Made by a program: the position numbers and the translations under genes. A stretch of 64,000 nucleotides of DNA from Ceratotherium simum simum (taxonomy: Eukaryota > Chordata > Mammalia > Perissodactyla > Rhinocerotidae): NCBI RefSeq assembly GCF_000283155.1, contig NW_004454163.1:20018718-20082717 (forward strand), written 5' to 3'. Shown piece after piece: positions 12,922-25,159 of the stretch (position 1 is its first letter; every line of letters starts with the position of its first letter). The notes under the pieces were generated by a model. That model saw only the letters and a list, made by a program, of their open reading frames with translations. It was not told the origin of the DNA and did no database searches.

Positions 12922-13555
12922 CCAACTCTCAATCAGAATTCACTAGAACTCGAGAGTAAAACTTTGGAGGTTTCACTGTATATAACAAAAGAGGCTCCCA
13001 CAACTAAATGCTGGTATTTTCATAGGTGGAAACAGAGGATAGCAGGAACATAGCTAATGTGGAAAGGAGCACATAAAGCCATTTCCTTGAGAACATGAGC
13101 TGATAATGCGGACCAACAAGTAATGAGGTCAAAGCCATCAATAAACAAGTTGTATTTGTTTGCTATAATAAGGTCTTCTGGGGGCCATGTGTCTAAAGCA
13201 GAAACAGTGCCTGGCATATCATAGATACTCAAATATTTATGGCACAAAAAAGTTAGGGGGAGATCCTTGGGGGTCCCAGTTAGCTCACCCTTGGATATTG
13301 CCAAGAACCTCTGGACCCTCAATCAAATCTGTCCTTTCCTACACCTAACACCTCAGTTGGGCAAGGGAGCCTCCACTTCCTATTTTTACATAGATATTTA
13401 GATTTTTCACCTCCCTTTCTACCTTCTTGGCAAAGGCACTTCTGACAATTAGGATCCACAATTACATATTTCCTCGTGTGAATTCCTAACTCTTACTATC
13501 TGTACTGTTCATGTATTTACAACTTAATCAAGTAATGCCTTTGTACATGAACAAT
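12922..13555. other. Non-coding stretch
   Basis: Nothing recognised apart from a faint resemblance to an L2/MIR tail at about 13205-13235 ('cagtgcctggcatatcatag'). Confidence 0.4.
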
Positions 13556-13559
13556 CATA

Positions 13560-13690
13560 GACTCCCATAATATGGAAAGTACCTGGGAAGACCCCTCAAG
13601 GTCATCTGGTCCACAATCCTCATTTTCAAGGGAAAATCCCAAGGCCCAGGGAGGTGACATGATTTGTCCAAGGTCAGACTTCATCATTCA
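13560..13690 (-). repeat. MIR-like SINE fragment, antisense
   Basis: The sequence 'ggtcatctggtccacaatcc', then 'aaggcccagggaggtgacat' and 'tttgtccaaggtcagac', is the reverse-complement core common to MIR-type elements. It is diverged. Confidence 0.6.
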
Positions 13691-14384
13691 GAGCACTAAA
13701 ATGGGAATGCCTGCTGCCCAGCTCCCAATCTAAAGCCTACCTGGCCATTGTCTCTCCAAGGAGTCGATGTTCTGAGAAAGAAGCTACGGTTATCAAACTC
13801 TTGGCATATGTAGAAGCTTGCTGAATATCTGATGACTAGGTAAGAAGGATAATGTGTATGAATCACCATGAAGTTTCCAGATTAAACATAAACCTGCACC
13901 TACTACCATTGCACCATGACATTTGCTGTTATCGTTGTTATTAATGGACATTTCCAGAGGAGAGTTGGCTGCACAAAGTCCTGTAAATGCTACCACTCCT
14001 CTCATGCATGAAGACGAACAACTGTGAGAGACAAAGAGAAGGTTTAACTCATTACCCTCAGTGGACTCCCAAAGAAGTCAGACGGGTTTGTCTACAGCTG
14101 TCAGCCACTTCTGAAAATAAATAGACCCTAGGTGAGAAGGCACAGAGTCAGCCTCAAAGTCAAGTTACCAGAACCCACAGCTAACCCCAAGCAGATCTCC
14201 CCTGACCTTTGGAAAGTCCTACTAAGAAATCACGCACAAGTTTTGGCGCAACACATGTTCCCTCCTCCCTAGGCTGTCAAAGAAAAGACGCTTTCCTCTA
14301 CTTTCTGACTCAGATACGGAATGATTTCAAGCCCTGCAGAAAACTTTTCATATATTCCAACCCCCTAGCATTTTCAATGCGCTT

Positions 14385-14520
14385 TCACATATATTTATTA
14401 TCTTCTTTGACCATCACAACCATCTTCTAAGGCTGGGCCCAACTTACAACCAGGTAAACTCAAACTGAGACAGGTAGAGTGACATCTGAAGTCACCCAGC
14501 TGGAGCAGAGCCCAGGCTTC
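14385..14520 (-). repeat. MIR fragment, antisense
   Basis: The block 'atatttattatcttctttgacc' in part, then 'aggtagagtgacatctgaag' and 'tcacccagctggagcagagc', follows the order of a reverse-complement MIR. It is diverged. Confidence 0.55.
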
Positions 14521-15788
14521 TGGCCCCTGGATGCTCTCACAGCCCACCATGCCATCATATCACCTGGCTTCTCACACTCACAGCGGCTTCCTCCTCTGCC
14601 CACATCACATCAGTTCCCAACTCCTCCACCTCCACATCATCTATACAGACTCATCTCCCAAGTGTTCCAACAGGAATCTTCTACTCCAAGAAAGAAAGTC
14701 CCTTCCCCCCCCCCAAAAAAAAGCATACAACACTAAATTGTGTGACTAGACCATAGATACTGAAGAGATCTAGAGGAAGGGGATGTTAATAAGGATCGGT
14801 GTTCCAGGAGCACACAAGTCACTGCTCTTACCATATTCTATCTTCCCTTCAAAAACTCAGATTGCAGAGCAAACACACAGCTCTGACCCTGCCTATTATA
14901 GCCCTGATGCCTCAGTTTCCCTCAGCCCCTGAAGTAGGGACATCAGTGACCCCTAGAAAGCATCCTTACAGATAATCAAGTTCTAGACAGAGTCCCCATT
15001 ATGGGGCAACTGGGAGGCAAAAGCCAAACGTCCCAGGGCCCTGAACTGTCCAACACAGCTGAAGGGGCAGGAGCCCTCTCCCTACTGCCAAACCAAAGGC
15101 AGAGGGAGCAAGTTTCCAGAGGAAAATAGAGCATGAGGTGGGGTTTTTGTTCTTTAGAATTCAAAGATGCCCCAATTCAGGAAGCTGGGAGGCTGAGGAA
15201 CCTTGCCAAGGGCAGGGCCACCAGCTTTTTGCTGAACTGGTTTGGCATCTTTTTTTTTTGTTTATGGAAATGACTACACGCAATGTAGGCTGCAGACAAT
15301 GCAGATGGCCGATGGCCACTCTTTCAGCGGTGGTATTTCCCAGTACAGGGCAGAGAAGTTGCCCCTCTTGCCAAGGAGGCTTCACTACCTTCTAAAATTC
15401 CACTGTGCTTTGATCTTTGATCTAGAAAAATGCCCTTTCTAAAACTGTTCTGCCTGGCCCAAACTTTTTAAATCAGGTTCTAAAATTTATTTACACATGT
15501 TAACGTTCTCCAACAGCAATAGTGTGAGGAAAATAACGTTACTTCAGAACACTCCCCCCACCTTCCCACTTCCAAGCAGGTTCCTGCCAAACACTAGCAT
15601 ATGGTTGCAATGTCATCATCACTCCAAATAGGAATCCCTGTGCTCGGTTTTTGACGCCCGCAAGTTAAGGTTAGAACATCTACTATGTCGTTAAACCATC
15701 TGGAAAGACCACGCTGATCTACTAGTGAGATCAGCATTTCCATAAACAATGCTTCGCCTTTATAGAGCATATTTTCTATAAGATTACC

Positions 15789-15843
15789 AACAATGGCTAA
15801 GTTGTTGTAACAACAATGGCTAAGCTAGCCAACAGTGGCTAAG
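15789..15843. repeat. Three spaced copies of a 13-mer
   Basis: The motif 'aacaatggctaag' occurs at 15789-15801 and 15812-15824, and with one change (aacagtggctaag) at 15831-15843. Confidence 0.85.
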
Positions 15844-15910
15844 ATTAGCCACTGATGGAACTGATGAGAGAAGGCAAACACCAGAATGTCAGATCATCAG
15901 GAAATCTGTG

Positions 15911-15930
15911 GTATACTCTAGTATACTCTA
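15911..15930. repeat. 10-bp tandem duplication
   Basis: The unit 'gtatactcta' is present twice in direct tandem. Confidence 0.9.
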
Positions 15931-17834
15931 GAAGCCAACTTGGGACCCTTGAGCCCTCAACCACATCACATTAACCCCTTAAGCACATCCCCTTCACGGG
16001 CTGATACTGAAGGACATCAGATCAGATTATGGAGTGTCCACGGACCGCTAAGTCCTGCACTGTGCCAACCTTTCTGAGGCAGCATCATCGGCAACTCAGG
16101 GTCAGTGCAGCACTGCCCAAGAAAGTGGAAGACACGTCTTTCAGTTGTACAGCATCTCACAGCTGACCCCACTCCGTCCACTCCAGTCCTGCCAGGGCAG
16201 CTTCTCCCTCTCACATACCGAGGTACTATCAGCAACATCCACCAGCTAAGCTAAGTGCTCTTGGCGGAGACCTCCTTACAAACTGGTGGAGGCAGCTGCA
16301 TTTTACATTTCAATGATTTTTTTGTTTGGTGTTCATGCAACTGTAGCTAATAAGAAAAATGACTTCATGGAACGCAGTACAATCAGATCTTCGGAAACAA
16401 ACTGTACCCCAGTTGTCAGCTTTCCAAGACACAAGATGTAAACAGACCTCCAGTGAACGAGAAGTCCAACCAAGCCCACTTATATTTATTCCTTTTCTCC
16501 CCACACCAACTCATTACTCTGCAAAACAGGAAAAGTCACAGATAGGAATTAATACATCCTGATGTAGAACTTGGAGGGGTCGAGAGCTTGGCCCCTCTCA
16601 TCTCAGGGTGGTGTCTTTCATCTGGGTGCCTCCACACTCTCCCAGGAGACTGGCAAACAGGGGCCGCATTCAATGTTCTGGTTTTCCCCTCCACCGCAAT
16701 GGCGGCCCAGTCCTGCACCCAGTCCTGCATTGGCAAGGCCACTTTACCGTTTCAACCTGTCATGTTAAGGGAGAAGGGGAACGCCTGGCAGCAGCTCCAG
16801 GCAGAAACAGCACAACTCTCCTGGGGCACGTAATCTTAGTTTCTCCTCCTATCTTATTTCATTAACTTTAGGCACCGTCAGCAGCCCAGGTGCCTGATAC
16901 TGTGGGAAACTTTCTGCACTGCGTTTCTGATACGACCATGAGCACCTTTCCTAACAAAAAACAGTCACAGAGCCGGTCAGCATCTCCTTCTAAAAGCTAG
17001 TTTGGTAAAAATGGCTTCATTTAGCAGAGACCAAGCACCTCTCACCAACTAGGATCATTCAGGCTACAGCAGGATGAACGAGTGACCCACAGGGCTGGCC
17101 CTCCCACGCCAGCCTTGACTCTGGGTGATTACTCCGCTTGCATCAGTAACAAGGAAGAGAGGAGGCATGACGGTGAAGCAAACTCTAATTTGCTCTGAGA
17201 TCTCAGAAAAACATGTTAGATGTCCTCTAACATCCCTTCCATGTCTAAATTCTCTAAAGTTCATGTTAGCCATGCAAGCAGGAAGAAAAGCCTACTATTT
17301 TATTTTTTAATACAAATAGCATCGAGAAATAGTCCAAGTTATTGGAGGTGTAACATTCCAGGCAAAGAAAAATTCAAGGAAACTGTCTCTGTTCTGCCTG
17401 AAATCAGAAGACGGTTTCCAGTGATGGTTTTAGGCAAGGAAGCCTCATGCAGGACTCAAAGACCACAGAGGCTGGCCCTTACTGACTGCTGAGTTTAGGC
17501 TGTCAAGTGACGCACTGCTCCTAAGCTGGGGCACCTTTTGCATTATTGTGCTTTAGTGATCTTTATGTAGTAGTTACTTAAGACCATTTTCATCCTCTAT
17601 TTCAGGCCTCAAATATGCCTCCTTAAAAGTCTATACCTTATTATGGGTGGTATTCCCTTCAAACAAAGCATAACATCCCAGCCTAGCCAGTGACACTATC
17701 GTCATGGCTGCTAACACATCCCACCTGCTATCAGGGAGTGAGTCTACCGAGCAAGACATGTAGCTTAACTGACAACTGTGAGTGCTCCCTCTCCCCCATT
17801 TAACAGTATTTTCATTAAAGGGAAAGGTCCCCTT

Positions 17835-18131
17835 TGGGCCGGCCCCGTGGCTTAGCAGTTAAGTGCGCGCGCTCTGCTGCTGGCGGCCTGAGTGCGCACC
17901 AACGCACCACTTCTCCGGCCATGCTGAGGCCATGTCCCACATGCAGCAACTAGAAGGATGTGCAACTATGACATACAACTATCTACTGGGGCTTTAGGGG
18001 AAAGAAAAAAAGGAGGCAGATTGGCAATAGATGTTGGCTCAGAGCCGGTCTTCCTCAGCAAAAAGAGGAGGATTAGCACGGATGTTAGCTCAGGGTTCAT
18101 CTTCCCCACACAAAAAAAAAAAACAAAAAAC
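17835..18131 (+). mobile_element. ERE-type SINE, copy 4, with deleted B-box region
   Basis: Head GGGCCGGCCCCGTGG, then the body and a long tail block ('gatgttagctcagggttcat'). The stretch that in other copies carries the B-box-like 'gttcggatcc' is missing between 'ggcggcctgag' and 'tgcgcacc' (near 17891). A perfect 17-bp target-site duplication flanks it (17818-17834 and 18132-18148). Confidence 0.92.
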
Positions 18132-18148
18132 AAGGGAAAGGTCCCCTT

Positions 18149-21100
18149 GATAAGGTATTCATATACATTATACACCGAATCTGTGACTCAATACCTCATA
18201 TGGAATTAGATCTGCTTAATAAAAATCAAAAAGATTTTCAAATTGTGATGATTTTTAAAAATTGAGTTTCTATCAAGAGAGACAAGTAGAAAATGTTTCT
18301 TCCTGCTGGAGCTAAAGCTGGGTTAAGAAGTGTTAAGACTGGGAGTCAACTCAGCATTGACATATCACGAGTTGTATATTGCTTTGCGGAGGTCCCCCAC
18401 CTCCCTTCTATTGGGAGGGTGTGCAGCTCCATCAGGTATCTGGCAGGGTTTTGGAGTGTCTGTGTGTGCTGGGCATGATCCCCACCTCGCAGGAGGGATC
18501 ACCAGAGAGCCAGGTGTTGGCTGCAAGTCTGCAGACTTAGGAAGCTAACTGGTGACCAACTCAGGACAGAGACACACCTCAACCAGAATGCCACTGATTA
18601 ACATTTAAGGTAACCTGGCTGGGAAACCAGAGCCAGCCAGATTCTCCTTCCCAGGAGTCTGTTCAAAGTAACAAGAGGGCTTGATGGAAGGTGTTAGATG
18701 GTTCCCTCCAACAACTCGGCTGGTGGATGGCTCTCCTACACCCTAAGGTTTGGATGGATCATTAACAATCAAACATTCTCTCCCAAAGCGCGAGTTAAAC
18801 TCAGACAACAACTTGTCCCTTTCCTCTTATCAGTTACTATAGGAGTCATTTCCTTATGCCAGGCATCAGGTAGCATGCCATTCAAATCTTCCCGAGAAGG
18901 CACACTGGCCTCAGGACTTAATGGCCACACATTTTATGAGCGATCCCCAAGATGAGCTCATCTGACTGATAGGTAATATCAGTAACGGAAGCCCCAATTA
19001 TTTTCCGAAATGGCCACATCTAGCTTTTTAGTTAAGCCACACAACAAACAGGCACAAGCAAGTTTGTTAATTCTGTTAAACATCAGGTAAAAAAAATAAA
19101 ACAAAAAACCTGGTACGTCAATTACAGGCTATTATAGCTGTCCTTAAAGATTTTCTCTAATTTATTAGGACTTTAAGAGTTATAAACTCAGTGCAAAATT
19201 AAATAAAGTAAAATTTAAACTGCTTTGTACACAAAATATAAAGTAAAATTTCCCTACTTATTCCCACTTCCCACCCCCACCTACCAAGAGAAACCACTTA
19301 TCAGTTCAGAGCTTTGATTTCATAAGATTCCTCATTAGGAGATTAGGTTAAGTTAAAGGCCTCATATGAAAACACCACTGATAGGGATTTAATGTATGAC
19401 TTTTTCGGGGAAAAGGGGAACATTAGAGCTTTTCCCCCCAGCTACAACCCACTGCATTTCCATCTTCAGTAACACCAACTATACAACATTTTACTTTATG
19501 AAGATCACAATCTTGGATATCAATTTTTATTTCATTTGGAAAGAACTGCCAATCTTGAATGCATATACTGAATCAATGACTTCAATCTTTTAAGTGAATA
19601 TAAAAGACGCCAAGAAAGTTTTAAAGGAAGAACTCCCTGGAAAGGATATTAAAGACCTACAAAGTTAACAGAATCCCCTAAGCATACTTTCAGTGACTGT
19701 CACCCTGGCAAGCATACCCCAGCTGGGAATGTCTGAACAAAGACCAAAGGATTTCCCATATTTCCTTAGGAAAATTCTTGCTGTGTAATGCACGAGGTTC
19801 CCTCTACTTTTGCCTCATTACATGCATTCACAATTTGAAAGCTCAAGACCATTACCAAGCACCTCCTGTATATGAGGCAATACGTTGAACACTTTCACTG
19901 GCATCACCACATGTCTCCAGGTACTGGGGAAGGTTTTTGCATTTTTGTTTTTTCTTTTTAAATAAGGTATGAGACTTTCTATTACTGACCCTTGAAATAA
20001 GGTTTAAGTTACATAAGTGATGTATGTAAAGGGTCCCTGGCATCTGTTTCATTCACCCTCCCTCAGTTCCACATTCTGCTCCATACCACTCAACCTCCCT
20101 CTTCAATCAAGAGGTTATGTATCAACTGTCCCAACCTGTAGAGACTCCATCTACAGCAGAGAGAAATAAGTCATAGGAGGCAAGAAGCTGTAAGAATCAG
20201 AATTGGATTACCCTGTGAAAAGTCATGGAAATGCTTCCCCTCCTTGCTGTCCTCTGGCCCAAATCCTATTGGCTCCTTAAGATCTGGTTTAAGACCCACT
20301 GCCCTCCAAGAAGCCCTCTCGCTCTCTGCTTCCGCAGCTGAGACAGGCAATGACCCACAGTCAAGAGATTATCTCCTGTGCCTAGGGCTCTTTTCCTCAG
20401 TTTTTTAAAGCAATATATATATCTTGAATGTTCAAGTCTGCAAAATAAATAAAGCCAAGCCCATCTGCCATCTGGCCCCGTGAGGCAAAAACATTTTATC
20501 ATTTGTAGAAACCTCTGTATTCAGCATAAAGGCCCCTGGTGCCCTCAGGGCTTACAATCTAGGTTAAACCAACAACTCAGAAATAAAATATACCGTTAGA
20601 GAAAGCTGCAAAATTTCACATAGGGCAAGGCTCTATGGTATTTATATTGCACTTATATGAAGTACCACATGGGGCCTTGGCTGGCTTTGTGTTAATTCTA
20701 AATTATTCAGCACTGCACTGATAGATTGCTAATTAAAATGCTAACCCCTAAGGCACAGGCCCAGCTAAGAACAATCCTCTTGGCTTCATTACTCCCTCTA
20801 ACAGCATCAGAGGTAGATCTCTCCATTTGCCTCTCTCCTCTCAAACTGCCTGAGCACACCAAAGGGCCCTCATCCTCACAAGTCAAACTTGTTCAACAGC
20901 TAAGGAAGTAAAATGGAAAATCTGGTGACAAGGCGATTTACTGAGGTCCCTTCAGAGGCCTGCAGTTCCAGAAGACTCAGGGAAGGAAGGATAGTTCTGA
21001 CACCTGGCATTTCAGAAAACATGCTCTTTCTTCCTTGAACATGCCTGAATTCCCTTTGTCTCTCACATTAGAAGAGAGTAGTTGCCCCCGTCAGGGGCCC

Positions 21101-21210
21101 TTCCCTGATTCTCCTCCGACTGTGGTTCCAGAGACAACTAGGGCTTCCCCATCCCTGCTCCTCAGCTACACCAGCACCGTCCCGGACACCAGGTAAAAAC
21201 TAAGGCGTTA
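18149..21210. other. Long non-coding stretch
   Basis: No exon or RNA gene is supported. A block at 20235-20330 ('gctccttaagatctggttt', 'ccaagaagccctctcgc') weakly resembles L2 sense sequence. The rest is unassigned and AT-rich around 19.0-19.6 kb. Confidence 0.45.
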
Positions 21211-21214
21211 TGAA

Positions 21215-21378
21215 TAGAGTATTCACTTTAGTTAATAACATATTAATATGGTTTATTAACTGTAACAAATGCAGCACACTAATACAAGATGTTAATGGGG
21301 AAACTGGGCATAAGGTATATGGGAACTCTATATTTTCACAATTTCTGTAAACCTAAAACTGTTCTAAAATTAAAAGTT
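21215..21378 (+). repeat. L1 3' UTR tail, sense
   Basis: The sequence 'atatggtttattaactgtaac', 'aatacaagatgttaatgggg' and 'cctaaaactgttctaaaat' matches the characteristic 3' UTR end of old L1 (L1MB-like). A related tail is at 40600-40775. Confidence 0.75.
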
Positions 21379-21384
21379 TATTTA

Positions 21385-22085
21385 AAAAATAATTACAACA
21401 CAAAATGCTGATGAGGATGCGGAAAAACTGGATCCCTCATACACTGGGCAGTTTCTTAAAAAAACTAAACATGAACCACCATAAAACCCAGTATCTGCAC
21501 TTCTGGGCATTTATCTCAGAGAAATGAAAACTTACGTTCAAACAGAAACCTGTACACCAATGTTTATAACAGCTCGAGTCTTGACAGCTATAAAGTGGAA
21601 ACAACCCAGATGTCCTTCAGTGGGTGAACGGTTAAACAAACTGTGGTACATCCACACCATGAAATACTCGGCAATAAAAAGGAATGAATTATCAACACAT
21701 GCAACATCCTAACTAAATCTCCAGAGAACTATGTTGAGTGAAAAAAGCCAATTCCAAAAAGTTCCACACTGTACATTCCATTTATATAACACTCTGACAA
21801 AATCATATAAATAGAGAACCAGTAAGTGGTTGTCAGAGGTTAAAAAGGGAGGGGGTCGGGGGAGGTGAGGGTGGCTATGAAAGGGAACAAGGGTCCTTGT
21901 GGCGATGGAAACGTTTTGTACCTTGACTATCAAAGACAAAATCCTGGTTGTGACATTGTACTACAGTTTTGCAAGAGACTGCCTTTGGGAAAAATTGAAT
22001 AAAGGGTACATAGGATCACGCTGTTTTGTTACAATTGCATGTGAATCTACAATTATCTCAAAATAAATTAACTCTATTTTTAAGC
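21385..22085 (+). repeat. Old L1 LINE: ORF2 end and 3' UTR, sense
   Basis: The C-terminal ORF2 signature is present ('atgctgatgaggatgcgg', 'acttctgggcatttatctc', 'ccagatgtccttcagtggg'), followed by 'gaatgaattatcaacacatg' and a 3' UTR ending near 'aaaataaattaactc'. The 62-codon frame at 21524-21712 is a remnant of ORF2. It is broken by stops and frameshifts. Confidence 0.85.
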
Positions 22086-22289
22086 CACTAGGCCTTAACA
22101 AGTAGGTGGCCTGGGGGAAGGGACAATGAGCCCCAAGTAGACATCTGGAGTCACGACCCAAACACAAGGGGGGTGGGAGTCCACCCAGCCAGGTTGGGAG
22201 GGTGGCCACACACAGGGGGGTGAGACTATGGAAGCCAGGCCTCAGAGAAGCAGAGAACAAATATGGAAAAGTGAGATTGGCTGGGATTT

Positions 22290-23346
22290 GAAGGTATCGG
22301 TGTGAAAATATATTTCTTTATATTAAAAACCGTAAGTGTATAGGACTATATGTATATACAATCATTTCCCAGCTCTGTCAAAAGGGCCTAGGGGTAGTAA
22401 CACTCCAGGGGCAACAACATACAGTTAATGCCCAGAAATTGGTTTCCAACCACCACTTTCCACTGAAAAGAACCAGGACTCCTTAGAGAAGTGGCTGATT
22501 CTGGGCTGGGGCAGAGAGACACAAGAGGAGTCTGGAACATTGTGTTGTGGTGAGAAACGAGATCATGTCAATGTGACATAGAAGTCAGTTTAAAAGGATG
22601 CCCAGTGACTGGATCTGGGACAATTTTAACATCAAGATAAATGACAGACATGTATTATAACCCACTGAACAAAATACAAACGTGAGCCCACACAGATAAT
22701 GAATAAATGGCTATGTATGGGGAAAAGAGAAAGTGCTTCCTTACAACAGAAGCCAACAAATAAATGGAGAAGGAATGATAGTAATAACCAATCACCATGT
22801 GGCAACCACCATACTAAAAATAAATTCAGGTAAGAAACATTAAAAGATGCTAAAATTAGTAGATGAAAGTCAGGTGAGAAACAGAAGTTTACATTATCTC
22901 AAAGTATCTCCCCACAAAATATTTACGACCAGGGGGAGAAAAAAGTAACTTCACAGAGGAGAAACCTGACAGTAAGTGATCAGAGTTAACACCACCAGCA
23001 ACAGGACAAATTAGATCTGAGGTGCCACCCAATGGGTTGCAATAATCATCACAGCATCTGGTCAAAATATATAACCCAAATGGTGAGCCTTTCCAACAGT
23101 GACTGGGCTATAATCTTCAAAAATGTCCAAGTCATAAAAGTCAAGGCAATATTGAGGGAATCTTCCAGACTGAAGGAAACTAGAGAGAGATGACAAGCGA
23201 GTGTAATGTGTAATCCTGGATTGGATCCTTTACTACAAGAGACATTACTCAGTCAACTCAAGGCATATAGGAATTCCTTCGATTATTCTTGCAACTTTCC
23301 CATAAGTTTGAAATGATTTCAAAATGAAATTTTTTTTTTTTTTTTA
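22290..23346 (+). repeat. L1-type 3' UTR, sense, long and diverged
   Basis: Blocks such as 'accaggactccttagagaag', 'ggatctgggacaattttaac' and 'actcagtcaactcaaggcat', plus an end in 'gatttcaaaatgaaat' with T and A runs (23331-23351), fit an ancient L1 3' UTR. Subfamily unknown. Confidence 0.65.
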
Positions 23347-23351
23347 AAAAA

Positions 23352-24020
23352 ACAGACAGCTTTTGCTCTTCACCCTGTCACCTTATTTCTGCCTGGAACA
23401 AAGACATGCTGGCATGAGGATGAAGTCCCAAGACACCTAAGGATAGCAGAGCAGTAACACAGGAGATGTAGAATTGCCACACCAGCCCTGGCCGGCCCAC
23501 CTCAACGCTTCCCGTTACATGGAGGAAAATAAACCCATTGATGGTCACCATAGGAGGGTTTTCCAGTCACTCACAACCAAAGCAATCCTAACTAACACAT
23601 TTAACAGGTAGAAGACTACTACTCCATTCCTATTTCCCACTGCTGCTAAGTGAGAACCCAACAAAAAATGACAAGAAAGCTATGACTTGCTCCAGGGACA
23701 AGAAGGCAGAGAAGCTGCATGTTCTGTGCAGCAATGGGCAGTAAATAAAGGAGGCCTGACCACAAATGACAGCAGGTCTATCTCCACTGAAAATCCAGCG
23801 AGCTGCTGTGGGAGCGGGAGCGATGAGGTTGGAGGTAGGACTCTCAGAGATCTAATGAAATGAAAGAATGTAATGAAAGAGGGATAGAAGAGGCATTTTC
23901 AATCTGTGTAGCACAGCAGCACCTGCTTCAGATACAGGATGAGTTCAATAGGCCTTCAGGTGCTTGCTTTTCAACTGGATCACCACTTAGATCACTGTCT
24001 CAATGGGAAGGATTCCAAAC
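23352..24020. other. Non-coding stretch
   Basis: Nothing recognised. The 95-codon frame at 23860-24147 runs into the following LTR, which argues against it being a gene. Confidence 0.45.
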
Positions 24021-24026
24021 GCTGGA

Positions 24027-24402
24027 TGATATGGACTGCATATTTCTGTCACCTCCAAATTCATATGTTGAAATTCATATGTTGAAATACCATCACCCAA
24101 GTGATGGTATTAGGAAGTGGGGCCTTTGGGAGGTGATTAAGTCATGAGGGTGAAGCCCTCATGAATGGGATTAGTGTCTTATAAAAAAAGACCCAAGAGA
24201 GCTCTCTCTCCCTCTTTCTGCCATGGGAGGATACAAGAAGTCAGCGTCTGCAACCTGGAAAAAGGTCCTCACCAGAACCTGACAATGTTGACATCCTGAG
24301 CTCGGACTTCCAGCCTCCAGAACTGTGAGAAACAAATTTCTGTTGTTTATAAGCTATCTAGTCTATTGTACTTTATTACAGCAGACAGAATGGACTAAGA
24401 CA
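24027..24402 (+). mobile_element. Solo MLT1-type (ERVL-MaLR) LTR, sense
   Basis: It starts TGATATGGACTGCATA and ends GGACTAAGACA, with internal landmarks 'ggggcctttgggaggtgatt', 'cctcatgaatgggattagtg' and 'cctccagaactgtgagaaac', which match the consensus order of MLT1/MST LTRs. Flanking 5-mers ctgga and ctgta agree at 4 of 5 positions, a plausible decayed target-site duplication. No internal retroviral sequence follows. Confidence 0.85.
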
Positions 24403-24599
24403 CTGTAGTTCAAGTAAATTTAACCTGTCAACATATGGGGAAATTCTATCAACAGCTATATCACTCATAATTCAACTGTGTTTCCTAGGCATAGAGTTAT
24501 ATTTCATTTTTCTAATCACAATGTACTTTTAGCTTCATCATAACTCACGTTGGGCCAATTCCTTCCTTACTCTTTGAAGCTTCCTTCGAACCATTAATT

Positions 24600-24785
24600 T
24601 TAATTTCATTCTCACTCTCAACAGTCCTGTGAGGTAAATACAACTGCTTCCATTTAACACATAAGGAAATCAAGTTGAGGAAGATTAAGCCCCTTGCCCA
24701 AGTTCTCACAGCAAGGAAATAGCATAAATGGAACAAGAACTCTGAGCAATGACTCCTACTGCAGTGTTCTTTTGCCCAAACTGCA
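24600..24785 (-). repeat. MIR fragment, antisense
   Basis: Landmarks 'cagtcctgtgaggtaaatac', 'aaggaaatcaagttgaggaa' and 'ccttgcccaagttctcacag' follow the reverse-complement MIR order. Confidence 0.7.
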
Positions 24786-25159
24786 TGGTATACCACTATA
24801 ACACTGTCAGTTTATGACATTTTCTCCTTGCTTTCTTAAGATTAGGTTATATTACGACTAGATTATAAATGGCTAGAACACAAGGTCAGAAGACAGTCAG
24901 TGGGAAGGAATGCATGTATTTTACCTAACCTTAGAAGAAAGAATGTGCAGGAAATTCAGCATTCCTCCATCTTTCTCTATTTGCTCACATTCTTTTCAGA
25001 AGAGTTACAAAATACTGCTCCCCCGGGTGAGCCCACACCTGCCTCCCTGAGACTCTCCTTGCAGCAAGCATCCTCTCAGCTAGAATTTTCCAGCCCCTTG
25101 AAAATCTCATAGAAATATCAGAATCTCAAATGCTTAGCTGCCAGTCCCCACGTAGCCCC

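Larger units (their letters stand above)
14521..17815. other. Long non-coding stretch without recognised repeats
   Basis: About 3.3 kb with no exon I can support and no repeat family I can name. It contains a C-run then A-run near 14704-14722, short tandem motifs at 15789-15843 and 15911-15930, and a CpG-retaining block at about 15480-15780. Several overlapping frames of 60-85 codons occur at 15.1-17.5 kb, but none shows domains or paired splice sites. Confidence 0.45.

Noticed and set aside
24027..24402. Endogenous retrovirus with coding potential
   Set aside because: Only a solo LTR is present. No gag, pol or env-like sequence flanks it.
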